Part shown: positions 26,217-33,740 of the stretch, in pieces | Layout of the letters: each line of letters opens with the position of its first letter | Position numbering within the stretch: the first letter of the stretch is position 1 | Source of the DNA: Natronorubrum daqingense | Lineage (GTDB): Archaea > Halobacteriota > Halobacteria > Halobacteriales > Natrialbaceae | NCBI RefSeq assembly: GCF_001971705.1 | Contig: NZ_CP019329.1 | Location: 1-64,000 of the forward strand | Length of the DNA: 64,000 nt | Direction: 5' to 3' | The notes under the pieces: model-generated | What the model saw: the letters and a program-made list of their open reading frames with translations, nothing else | What the model was told of the DNA's origin: nothing | Databases searched by the model: none | Translations under genes and position numbers: made by a program

Positions 26217-26292
26217 CGATCCGGGATTAATACTAAGAATCTACTTCCGGTGATCGGCTTAATACGCAAAAGAGCATATGTTAGTGTGTACC

Positions 26293-26496
26293 ATGAGGAC
26301 ACCTCGTCTCCGCGATCCCCGTTCATTCATGGATATCTTTCCTGTGTTGATGTTTACCGTAGCAGTGGTATTTCTCGTGCTAACGTTCACAGATAGCGAC
26401 CTAATTAGACTCGAAATGTTACTTTTCTTTGGGGTGGTCATAATTTGGGTTCTATGGGCAGTCAACAATATTCTCCAGCACTCTCGTCGATATTGA
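26293..26496 (+). CDS. small two-helix membrane protein
   Basis: Protein of about 67 aa starting MRTPRLRDPRSFMDIFPVLM, or 72 aa from the ATG at 26278. Two hydrophobic segments (IFPVLMFTVAVVFLVLTF and MLLFFGVVIIWVLWAVNNI) are separated by a short polar loop. It follows trkH on the same strand by 76 bp and could be co-transcribed. No family is recognised; an auxiliary role for transport is only a guess. Confidence 0.6.
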   Translation: MRTPRLRDPRSFMDIFPVLMFTVAVVFLVLTFTDSDLIRLEMLLFFGVVIIWVLWAVNNILQHSRRY

Positions 26497-26934
26497 ATCA
26501 CTAAACAAAATTGGAGATATTGAGAGCTTTGATCATCGACCTCGTCCTGACTGGTTGTGAGATTGTTTCGGTGGCGTGAGTCGATCCTGCCCCGAAACAA
26601 CTCCTCTTGATATGATAAATTCCCAATAGTTCTCCTGTGGGCCGTGCCGAGATAGGCTGAAAACCAGGATTTTATATTTCGACTCCATTATTAGTGATTT
26701 CATTTGTAGGTTTCCAAACGCCGAATCTCTGCAACTCCACATTCTTCGCGTGCTTATAAACCTACAAATGAAACTCGGAAATTCACGAGTTAGTGACTAC
26801 AAATCCGGTGCGAAAATCGGACGAGACCGAATTAGCAACTACGGACCATTCATAGATATGATAGTTAGTTCGAAATCCGCAAAAACCGACAGCGCAACCG
26901 CTACCGAATCAGTGAACCCAGAGTGAGAAAAGCG
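26497..26934. other. gap with a long inverted repeat
   Basis: No protein-coding gene is supported in this 438-bp stretch. The notable structure is the 16-bp inverted repeat at 26698-26773, listed separately. The part before the transposase-like gene stop is AT-rich. Confidence 0.5.
26698..26773. repeat. 16-bp perfect inverted repeat, 44-nt spacer
   Basis: TTTCATTTGTAGGTTT at 26698-26713 is matched by AAACCTACAAATGAAA at 26758-26773. The right arm is preceded by TTATA. It could be a large transcription-associated hairpin, the end of an unrecognised mobile element or a recombinase site. It lies about 160 bp beyond the 3' end of the transposase-like gene. Confidence 0.75.
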
Positions 26935-28665
26935 TTACCCGAACTCACGCAAGAAGTCGCCTAACGCCCGCACGAACGTCTTTGCTGTGATCACTGGCGG
27001 TGACCGGATCGGCTCGTCGAGCGCGACCTTGATTAGATAATCCGTCAGCCGCCACAGATTGTAGATCAGCGTCGACAGCGCGAAGTTACACAGCCGAAGC
27101 CGGTAATCTGTCGATGATGTCTTCGGCATGAAATCCTTGATCGACTTGTACTGGTTCTCGATGTCCCATCGACGACTGTACCCGTTCACGACACTCGAGA
27201 TTTCTTCGGGCTCGACGCAGTCCTGGTTCGTTACGAACACCGCGTACTTTCCGTCAGCATCATCGCTCGTACTGGGAGCATAGAGGAACTCAGCCTCGTG
27301 GTGGACCTCACCGTCGATTCCGAACGGGACGTTGTGCTTGACAGCTTCGTCCGCCGTTGGATGTTTCTGAATATTTTGGATATCCTCTAAATCATCCTCA
27401 TATGTCGGAACCGGCGAGAGGTACGTGAGCCCGCGATCGTGAACGTCGGCGTACACGCGATTGACGTAGAATCCACGATCGAACATCACCAGATCCAGGT
27501 CGACGAACTGCTCGGCCCGGTCAAGCAACCGACTTACTAAGTCGGCTTTCGAGTACGATGGAGAGTCGTCGGGTTCCCACGCAGAGTTCTCTTTGACCGG
27601 CTCAATACCGAGAACGATCGGTGCGTGGTCTCCAACCAGCGTGATAGTGGCGTACTTGTACCCGCGCTTGTACTCGCCGTCTTTCTTGTACCCGCTCACC
27701 ATCTTCGGGTAGTCTGGCTTCGTGATCCCCGCCTCCTTGTCCTCCCACGGCCAGACGTGGAACTGCTCGTGGGTGATGTCGATCGCCGCAACGGTCTGAC
27801 GAGAGTCGAAGGGATCGTCACCACGGATCGAGTTGATGATGTTTTCCGTCGCGGCGTTGAACGCCGTCATAATAGCGTCCCGAATCTGGTCGATCTCGGG
27901 CATCGAGTTATCGTCCTCGAAGTCCTCGAACGTGAGCTGGCCGTCCGAGTCTTTGGGCATGGCTATCTTCTTGATTGCCCGTAGGAAGGTCGAGTCGTCG
28001 CAGATGAGTTCGTCGTCGGTGAGCCAGCCGTACTCGGCTTCTGAATGAGCACTACCGTTGTTCGCGCAGATACTCGCAAACATATCCAGCATTACCTCGT
28101 CGGAGTACGTCTTGTGGGCTGCTCGGTGCGTGTCGAACTCAGGGATAACGTGTTTTCGAGCGAGCGTCAGCGTCTTCTGGGCCTTCTCTTTCTTATACTC
28201 GTTCGCGCTTTGTGACTCCTCCTCGGCGTCGGCTGGGACTGACGGAACGAGGCCTTCCGTGAGGACGTCGTTGTCGAGAGCAACTTTCCGGATACCAGCA
28301 ACCGTCTGATTAAGGATCTCTTGGGTATCTTCGCTGAATTGCGCGTGCGTGTACGAAAGCTCTTGTTGAGTGGGTGTATCCGAGAGATCGGTGATATCGA
28401 GGTGGAAGCTCTTGACTAAGCTCGGCTCCCGTCCAAGTCGTTGCGCTAATTCATTCTGGGAGATGCCTCGAATCCCTTTGAACAAGAGCGTGCGGAACAT
28501 CTCGTCAGTTCCAAAGGTTACGCGGTTCTGATCGCGGGCGTCCTCCAGTTCGTTGACGGGGATTGAGAGTTTACGGATGACATCCCAGAGGTGGTCTTCA
28601 CGCTCACAGAGCGTCTCCGCGTGAACAATGATTGACTCAGCAACAGCCGACGGATCAGTTGGCAT
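26935..28665 (-). CDS. large DDE transposase-like protein, second locus
   Basis: Protein of 576 aa, homologous along its length to the 584-aa protein at 12309-14063. Catalytic residues fit Asp296 in AAIDIT, Asp396 in MFDRGFY and Glu503 in YSRRWDIENQYK. The N-terminal GSAHSEAEYGWL block and acidic linker are also conserved. As at the first locus, no terminal inverted repeats were found, and a winged-helix gene with a coiled-coil tail is transcribed divergently, 297 bp away. Codon use is more GC-rich than in the first copy, so the two did not arise from a very recent duplication. Confidence 0.85.
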   Translation of the reverse strand: MPTDPSAVAESIIVHAETLCEREDHLWDVIRKLSIPVNELEDARDQNRVTFGTDEMFRTLLFKGIRGISQNELAQRLGREPSLVKSFHLDITDLSDTPTQQELSYTHAQFSEDTQEILNQTVAGIRKVALDNDVLTEGLVPSVPADAEEESQSANEYKKEKAQKTLTLARKHVIPEFDTHRAAHKTYSDEVMLDMFASICANNGSAHSEAEYGWLTDDELICDDSTFLRAIKKIAMPKDSDGQLTFEDFEDDNSMPEIDQIRDAIMTAFNAATENIINSIRGDDPFDSRQTVAAIDITHEQFHVWPWEDKEAGITKPDYPKMVSGYKKDGEYKRGYKYATITLVGDHAPIVLGIEPVKENSAWEPDDSPSYSKADLVSRLLDRAEQFVDLDLVMFDRGFYVNRVYADVHDRGLTYLSPVPTYEDDLEDIQNIQKHPTADEAVKHNVPFGIDGEVHHEAEFLYAPSTSDDADGKYAVFVTNQDCVEPEEISSVVNGYSRRWDIENQYKSIKDFMPKTSSTDYRLRLCNFALSTLIYNLWRLTDYLIKVALDEPIRSPPVITAKTFVRALGDFLREFG

Positions 28666-28962
28666 TGAGCCACCTCCAGGACAAGCTGCTCTGTTTTTGG
28701 GCTGCGGTCGACCAGATACTGGAGTGATCGTGTGTAGAAGCGTCTGCTGTGAAGGAGCGAATATCAGTGTAGGATAGAGTGAAAATATGATTGTGCATTA
28801 GTGCCGGTTGTCTGCTCTTGGCTTGTGGTGGGGGACATATGAAGAGGTATGCGTGCTATACTTGGAGAATTGATTGTGGCCAGAATACGGTGTAAGTCAA
28901 GAATCAGTATGAATCGGATATCGGTTGGAGTTATAGTAGTAGACTGAGAACAGGTAGGTACG

Positions 28963-29511
28963 ATGGGATTGGACGAACTCGAGTCGTTTCTTCGGAAGAA
29001 GGGAGCGGCGGAACTTATCACGGAGATCGGAACGGGAACAGCGACGTTCAACGCACTCGTCGACGCGGTTGCGGTAAGTGGATCGACGGTCTCCTCGCGA
29101 CTCTCTGAAGGCGTTGAGCGTGAGGTGTTCACGGTGAGTCACTGGCCAACCGAGCATGGGACAGAGAAGCGGTATGAGCTCACCATCCTCGGGCGTCGTG
29201 TGTATGATTGGGCAGTGCAGACGGAGTTCGAGCGGAAGATTCGAGAGCTCCGGCGGGTTCGGCAGGAACGTGAGACGACGTTCGAGCAGCTGATCGGGAA
29301 AATCAATCGGGATATGGAGATTCGCAAAATGGTCACCGATTCGGACCCAATGCAAGATCAGGACATTAACCTCCCTGAAGGCACGTCGTTCGTGCCGAAG
29401 ATGCCGTCAGAAGACGAGCTTCGTAAAGCTAAATACGAACGGATGGAAGCCAATCTCAAGCCAGTCGAAGAAACCGAAGATACCGATGAAATAGGAGAGA
29501 ACAGCGAGTAA
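28963..29511 (+). CDS. winged-helix regulator with coiled coil, second locus
   Basis: Protein of 182 aa starting MGLDELESFLRKKGAAELIT. Residues 5-95 are a winged helix (recognition region VSGSTVSSRLSEGVEREVF, wing ending TEKRYELTILGRRVYDW). Residues about 98-135 are a coiled coil (EFERKIRELRRVRQERETTF). The tail is acidic. The layout equals that of the 159-aa protein at 15542, and both diverge from a DDE transposase-like gene. This supports a conserved two-gene module in which this protein probably controls the transposase-like partner. Confidence 0.8.
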   Translation: MGLDELESFLRKKGAAELITEIGTGTATFNALVDAVAVSGSTVSSRLSEGVEREVFTVSHWPTEHGTEKRYELTILGRRVYDWAVQTEFERKIRELRRVRQERETTFEQLIGKINRDMEIRKMVTDSDPMQDQDINLPEGTSFVPKMPSEDELRKAKYERMEANLKPVEETEDTDEIGENSE

Positions 29512-30137
29512 CGCAGGTCGTCAATTAGGGCTCAGATCGTACAGTTGCCCCGACAGACGCAGCACCATTCGTCAGACTGTCATCTTGATCCAATCAAACG
29601 CCCTTACTAGCGTCGAAAGATACGGAAGGCTGACCGGCAGAGGGTTGTGTATGGGAAAATCAAATGATCCACAATCTAATTTATACTAACAAAAATTCGG
29701 TTGTTTAGAAGTGCCTTGACGGAGCGCCGCACAACTTCAACATCGAAGACGGAGACGGCAACGGCTTCTGAGTACGGAAATCATAGCGGCAACAGCACGG
29801 AAACCCACCCGTTCACAGTAGTTGCTGATTCGATCAGGAAAACCGGGAGGATGGAAGCTCCGTATCGGCTCTGACTTCGTGAAATCGTGCCCCAGGTCTG
29901 GCCAGAGAGTGCAACAACTGCCGAATCATCCCGTCAGCCGCTGTTCTCCCAGTCTTGCCAGTACTGAGGGGCGGATAGCTCGTTCACAGGATCGCCAGAG
30001 ACATGCTTCGACACCGCTGCGCAAGTCTATCTACGGTGGGAATCGCAATTGGTACGGATTTACTGGATGGTCCATTAGATTACCACACAATTCGGTAAAT
30101 GAACCACAAAACGCAAATGAGAACCACAGTTATTTCA
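29512..30137. other. gap with possible gene remnants
   Basis: No complete gene is supported. At about 29712-29771 a short frame encodes CLDGAPHNFNIEDGDGNGF and stop, which looks like a protein C-terminus without the rest of its gene. The remainder has mixed composition and may hold further decayed sequence. Confidence 0.4.
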
Positions 30138-30614
30138 GGTATGAACGAACAACTGTCGTGGCGATTGGTTTATCTGGCTGGTGGGCTCGTATTTATTTCG
30201 GCAACAGTTCATCTCATCGTCGGCATACTTGGGCTCTATGAGTCACTCGGCTTGAATGAGGGAACCGCCACGTTACCGGTGCTATTCATTCTTGCTGCAC
30301 TCGTCGCCTATGCTCTGATTGGGGCATATCTCACCAACCGTATCGCACCAATTCCGGCTTATGCGTTCGGAGCTGTATTGATGGCTCTATATATTGTCAC
30401 CTTCGCTGACTGGCATGCGTTCGGTTACGCCGACACCCTCCTTCCGCTCGAGACAATCGGTCTCGATCCCCATTACCATGAGGACCCTGTGGTACAGATA
30501 TTGCTTGATCACCTCCTCAATGATCCGTTTGCGCTGGTTAGTAAGATCGCGGAGACAGGTGCAGTACTTATTCTCGGCATGCTAGCCCTGAGTGAACGCA
30601 TCCGACCGTCCTAA
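30138..30614 (+). CDS. four-helix membrane protein
   Basis: Protein of 158 aa starting MNEQLSWRLVYLAGGLVFIS. Hydrophobic segments lie near 8-30, 43-62, 70-88 and 132-150. A conserved-looking loop contains HAFGYADTLLPLE and a His-rich DPHYHEDP stretch that might bind metal. The ATG at 30138 is preferred over 30099 because the added residues are not membrane-like. It precedes the SCO1-TlpA-CcdA group and may belong functionally with it. Confidence 0.68.
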   Translation, partial: GMNEQLSWRLVYLAGGLVFISATVHLIVGILGLYESLGLNEGTATLPVLFILAALVAYALIGAYLTNRIAPIPAYAFGAVLMALYIVTFADWHAFGYADTLLPLETIGLDPHYHEDPVVQILLDHLLNDPFALVSKIAETGAVLILGMLALSERIRPS

Positions 30615-30865
30615 TCGAACGTCGCTCATTCTGAGAGATTGTAGCCCGACGGAGTAGTAATCTCACTGATATTCCGATCCTTCGAGAGTAGCGCTGTAGA
30701 GCTCAATTCTGGACCAAGGGATGAAAAGTTGAAGGGTTGTGAATCGCCTTGGGACTTGACCCGTGGCATTCCCTTCGATACCTCTGTAAAATTCCCTCGC
30801 TCGTTCGACGATTTCGAGATTCGCACCAATCATCTCTTAGTTATCCATGCATAACTTCGTCTAAG

Positions 30866-31588
30866 ATGGCTTCTAACCGATCCGATATTGGTCGCCGGAC
30901 TGTTCTTCGGGGCACCGGAGCGGCAATGCTCACTGGGACACTGGCCGGCTGTTCGGACATCCTTTCGCTGGGCTCAACTGGTGCTAATGATAATGTCGTG
31001 CTTGACCTGCCGGAGGAGTATGACCAGCGTTCCGAAGCCGATTTACCATACCCAATTCACGGAGAGGAACTCCCGGCAGCGACTGCCCCCGCGCCCCTTC
31101 ACGATCGTGAGGTATCGACCCGGGAGTTCGTCGGTGATCGGCACGTCATGTTGACCGGCATATTTACGCGCTGCTCGGAGGTCTGTCCACGGCTGGTCGA
31201 ACCTCTTGTGCAGGCACAGGCGGCATCTATCAAGGACGAATTTGCCGACGAGTTTGCGTTTCTTCCAATAACCTTCGACCCGGAATACGATACCCCAGAA
31301 CAGATCACCGAATACAGCGAAGAACGAGGGGCTGACCTCGATATCGGAAACTGGTGGTTCCTTCGCCCAGAAAGCCGACAACGGGCTGAAGAAGTTACCG
31401 ATACCTTTGGCGTTCTCTCCGAGTTCGTACCAGAGGACGATCGAGAGATGGAAAACATGGCATGGGTTCACAATAACGTCGTCATATTGGCAAACGCTGA
31501 TGGCTACGTTGAGCGGACATATACCCGCGAGCCGCCGAACCCTGCGACAGCTCTTGAAGATGTCGAGACACTCCGTGAACGGTGGTGA
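30866..31588 (+). CDS. SCO1/SenC-type copper protein, Tat lipoprotein
   Basis: Protein of 240 aa. N-terminal twin-arginine signal (GRRTVLRG, Arg10-Arg11) and a lipobox ending at Cys29 (GTLAGC) indicate export and membrane anchoring. The thioredoxin-like domain has the SCO copper site Cys103-x3-Cys107 (FTRCSEVCPR) and His202 (WVHNN). SCO proteins deliver copper to the CuA site of cytochrome oxidase or handle thiol exchange. The next gene, a TlpA-like thioredoxin, starts 2 bp after its stop. Confidence 0.88.
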   Translation: MASNRSDIGRRTVLRGTGAAMLTGTLAGCSDILSLGSTGANDNVVLDLPEEYDQRSEADLPYPIHGEELPAATAPAPLHDREVSTREFVGDRHVMLTGIFTRCSEVCPRLVEPLVQAQAASIKDEFADEFAFLPITFDPEYDTPEQITEYSEERGADLDIGNWWFLRPESRQRAEEVTDTFGVLSEFVPEDDREMENMAWVHNNVVILANADGYVERTYTREPPNPATALEDVETLRERW

Positions 31589-31590
31589 CC

Positions 31591-32127
31591 ATGCGGCGGC
31601 GCGACCTTCTCGCTGGCATCGGTAGCTTAGTAACACTAGGCGGAGGTATCGCGTTGGCGTTCGGAAAGCTTGGCGGGCCCGACGGAGCTGCCGGGATCCA
31701 GCCGGTTGACCTAGAGACGGTGGATACAGCCGGTAGTTCCGGTGAGACTGTCACTGTCCCTGCACTGGGTGAGCCGACGTTTATAAAATTCTTTGCAACT
31801 TGGTGTACTGTTTGCCAGGGAATGATGCCTGAGCTCGCTGTCGCCCACGAGGAAGTTAATGATGAAGTGCAGTTCTTGTCGGTAACCAACGAACCGGTAG
31901 GCATCACGACCACTCGTGAAGAGGTCGTTGAATGGTTAGAAGAGCACGACGGTAACTGGCCAGTCGCATTGGATTCCGAGCTTGAATTAACGGAGCGATT
32001 GGACCCTTCTGGTGTGCCGTATGCCTACGCGCTAGATTCCGATAACCGCGTCGTCTGGGAACATCGCGGCGATGCTACCGCTGATGAATTAATCAAGGGG
32101 ATTCGATCGGCGATGGGCGAAGAGTAA
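31591..32127 (+). CDS. TlpA/ResA-like thioredoxin, membrane anchored
   Basis: Protein of 178 aa with an N-terminal RRRDLLAGIGSLVTLGGGI segment serving as Tat signal or anchor. The thioredoxin-fold domain has the redox site Cys72-x2-Cys75 (WCTVC) and a cis-Pro segment SGVPYAYALD. Relatives reduce disulfides of apocytochromes or copper chaperones outside the membrane. A GTG start at 31582 would overlap the SCO1 stop; the ATG gives a clean twin-arginine start. Operon with SCO1 upstream and CcdA downstream. Confidence 0.87.
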   Translation: MRRRDLLAGIGSLVTLGGGIALAFGKLGGPDGAAGIQPVDLETVDTAGSSGETVTVPALGEPTFIKFFATWCTVCQGMMPELAVAHEEVNDEVQFLSVTNEPVGITTTREEVVEWLEEHDGNWPVALDSELELTERLDPSGVPYAYALDSDNRVVWEHRGDATADELIKGIRSAMGEE

Positions 32128-32173
32128 CGCTACGGTATGATCTGTAACATAATGCTCGGAAATTGGACTCAAA

Positions 32174-32848
32174 ATGGAGGTGTACTCGGTGAGTACTGAA
32201 CCGTACGCAACGCTAACTCTTGCAATTGGGGCGGGGGCAGCGACGTTTTTTGCCCCCTGTTCATATGCCTTACTTCCGGGCTATATCGGGTACTATGTCT
32301 CTGCGACCGACAGCAATAGGGCACCACTCGCTGGTGCTGTCGTGAGAGGCACTGCAGCCGCTGTGGGCGTATTGGTGGCCTTTGGTCTCCTAGCTGCTGT
32401 CACCGTGACCGCAAGCGATATTGTTGAGAGTGCCCTACACGTGATCGAACTTTTGGTGGGAATCTTTCTGGTCGGATTTGGCCTAGCGGTTCTTCAAGGG
32501 TGGACAGGGAGTTTTCATGTACCACTCCCTGAACGGCGGGCTACCGTTGCTGGCTTCGGGTTTTTTGGCACACTCTACGCGCTAGCGTCGGCTGCCTGTG
32601 TACTTCCAGTGTTCCTTGGCGTAGCACTGCGAGCGACGACACTTCCACCGACAGAAACTGCAGTAGTTCTCGGCGCATATGGAGGCGTCGTCGCCGTGTT
32701 GATGCTCGCTACAACAGTCGCTATCGCAACCGGGCGTTCGCTGGACATTGAGCGCGTCGTTGGTCCCGATCGGTTGATATCGGCTGCTGGTGTACTGCTT
32801 ATACTGGGCGGAATTGGACAACTGTACGTCGCATTAACAATCTCGTAG
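32174..32848 (+). CDS. ccdA: CcdA/DsbD-type thiol-disulfide transporter
   Basis: Membrane protein of 224 aa with six predicted helices. Conserved redox cysteines appear in helix 1 (FFAPCSYALLPGY) and helix 4 (LASAACVLPVF), as in CcdA proteins that carry reducing power across the membrane. Its product would feed electrons to the TlpA-like and SCO1 proteins of the same operon. The start is 46 bp after the TlpA-like stop. Confidence 0.88.
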   Translation: MEVYSVSTEPYATLTLAIGAGAATFFAPCSYALLPGYIGYYVSATDSNRAPLAGAVVRGTAAAVGVLVAFGLLAAVTVTASDIVESALHVIELLVGIFLVGFGLAVLQGWTGSFHVPLPERRATVAGFGFFGTLYALASAACVLPVFLGVALRATTLPPTETAVVLGAYGGVVAVLMLATTVAIATGRSLDIERVVGPDRLISAAGVLLILGGIGQLYVALTIS

Positions 32849-32999
32849 GGCTCAGTGAGGGTGTCGATTTTCCCTTCTAGAATCGAACCAGAGATGGTAA
32901 CTCAATTCGGCTAAATGGTGAAATAGAGCATCGCATCTTCGTACCCTATGACCACACGCACAACGCCAGAATTGACCGCCAGCGCTACATCAGCGCTCT

Positions 33000-33132
33000 A
33001 TGATTGAGACGGTCAACTCGGCTGTCAAGCGCTCGCACGGCTCGCCGTGCGAGCGCGGTCCGATTTCGGGAGTTCCGAGAAATCGCTTTGATGTGTGTCG
33101 TCTATAACATCAAGCGAGGCGTGGAACAGTGA
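33000..33132 (+). pseudogene. C-terminal remnant of an IS5-type transposase
   Basis: The fragment reads MIETVNSAVKRS in one frame and, after a shift near 33035-33065, FREFREIALMCVVYNIKRG and stop in another. These are the familiar C-terminal blocks of haloarchaeal IS5-family DDE transposases, including the catalytic-Glu-side MIETVNSAVKR. The rest of the element is missing, so it is inert. Confidence 0.75.
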
Positions 33133-33177
33133 ATTGCACCACCTTATGGCGATTCAACACGGCCCCATAGATAGTTT

Positions 33178-33555
33178 ATGCTCCAATCACCAGTATCGTC
33201 CATGTTCGCTGTGAATTTTTGGGGTAGCGAATGGCTGGATCCGCAACTGGCTCCCCTTCTCGTCCTGATAATCGTTCTTGCGGTGGTCGGTACGGTTATC
33301 CTGTTCGGAATCAGCCTTATCGCGTATTTGAGGCGACAAACCGTCCGCTATTTGTTGATTACGTTCGTCTTAGGGATACTCGTGGCTCGCTCTGTTGTCG
33401 GGCTTGGAACAGTCCTTGGACTCGTTCCAATGACTGTCCATCATCTCGTTGAACATGGCGCGGACGTCCTCATTTCAACTACTCTGCTCTATATGATATA
33501 TCGAGGCGGCTCGCCAACAGCTACACGTTCTATCGAAACGAACAGGTATCAATAG
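33178..33555 (+). CDS. three-helix haloarchaeal membrane protein (DUF7471-like)
   Basis: Protein of 125 aa starting MLQSPVSSMFAVNFWGSEWL, or from the ATG at 33202. Three hydrophobic segments (about 27-48, 56-78 and 90-112) surround a MTVHHLVEHGADVL segment with two adjacent His that may bind metal. Similar small proteins are found beside copper-handling genes in haloarchaea. It converges with the copper-type ATPase, and a strong hairpin follows its stop codon. Confidence 0.65.
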   Translation: MLQSPVSSMFAVNFWGSEWLDPQLAPLLVLIIVLAVVGTVILFGISLIAYLRRQTVRYLLITFVLGILVARSVVGLGTVLGLVPMTVHHLVEHGADVLISTTLLYMIYRGGSPTATRSIETNRYQ

Positions 33556-33561
33556 ACGCAT

Positions 33562-33595
33562 GACTCCGTCGCGCCGAAGCGGGCGCGACGGAGTC
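33562..33595. terminator. 14-bp perfect hairpin after membrane protein gene
   Basis: GACTCCGTCGCGCC at 33562-33575 pairs with GGCGCGACGGAGTC at 33582-33595 around a 6-nt loop. It begins 7 bp after a stop codon in a convergent region. No T-run follows, so it may stabilise RNA ends, or it may be a mobile-element end. Confidence 0.5.
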
Positions 33596-33740
33596 GCTCA
33601 TAACGCTCGTCCGGATCAAGAAGGAACACTTCTACCGAATCCCCAACAGCAACTAACGGACTCGTCGCTACTGGAAGTTACGACTGGTCGGGATGAGCGC
33701 GCACATATACTGAACGTCTGTCACCACAGATGAGCAGCTA

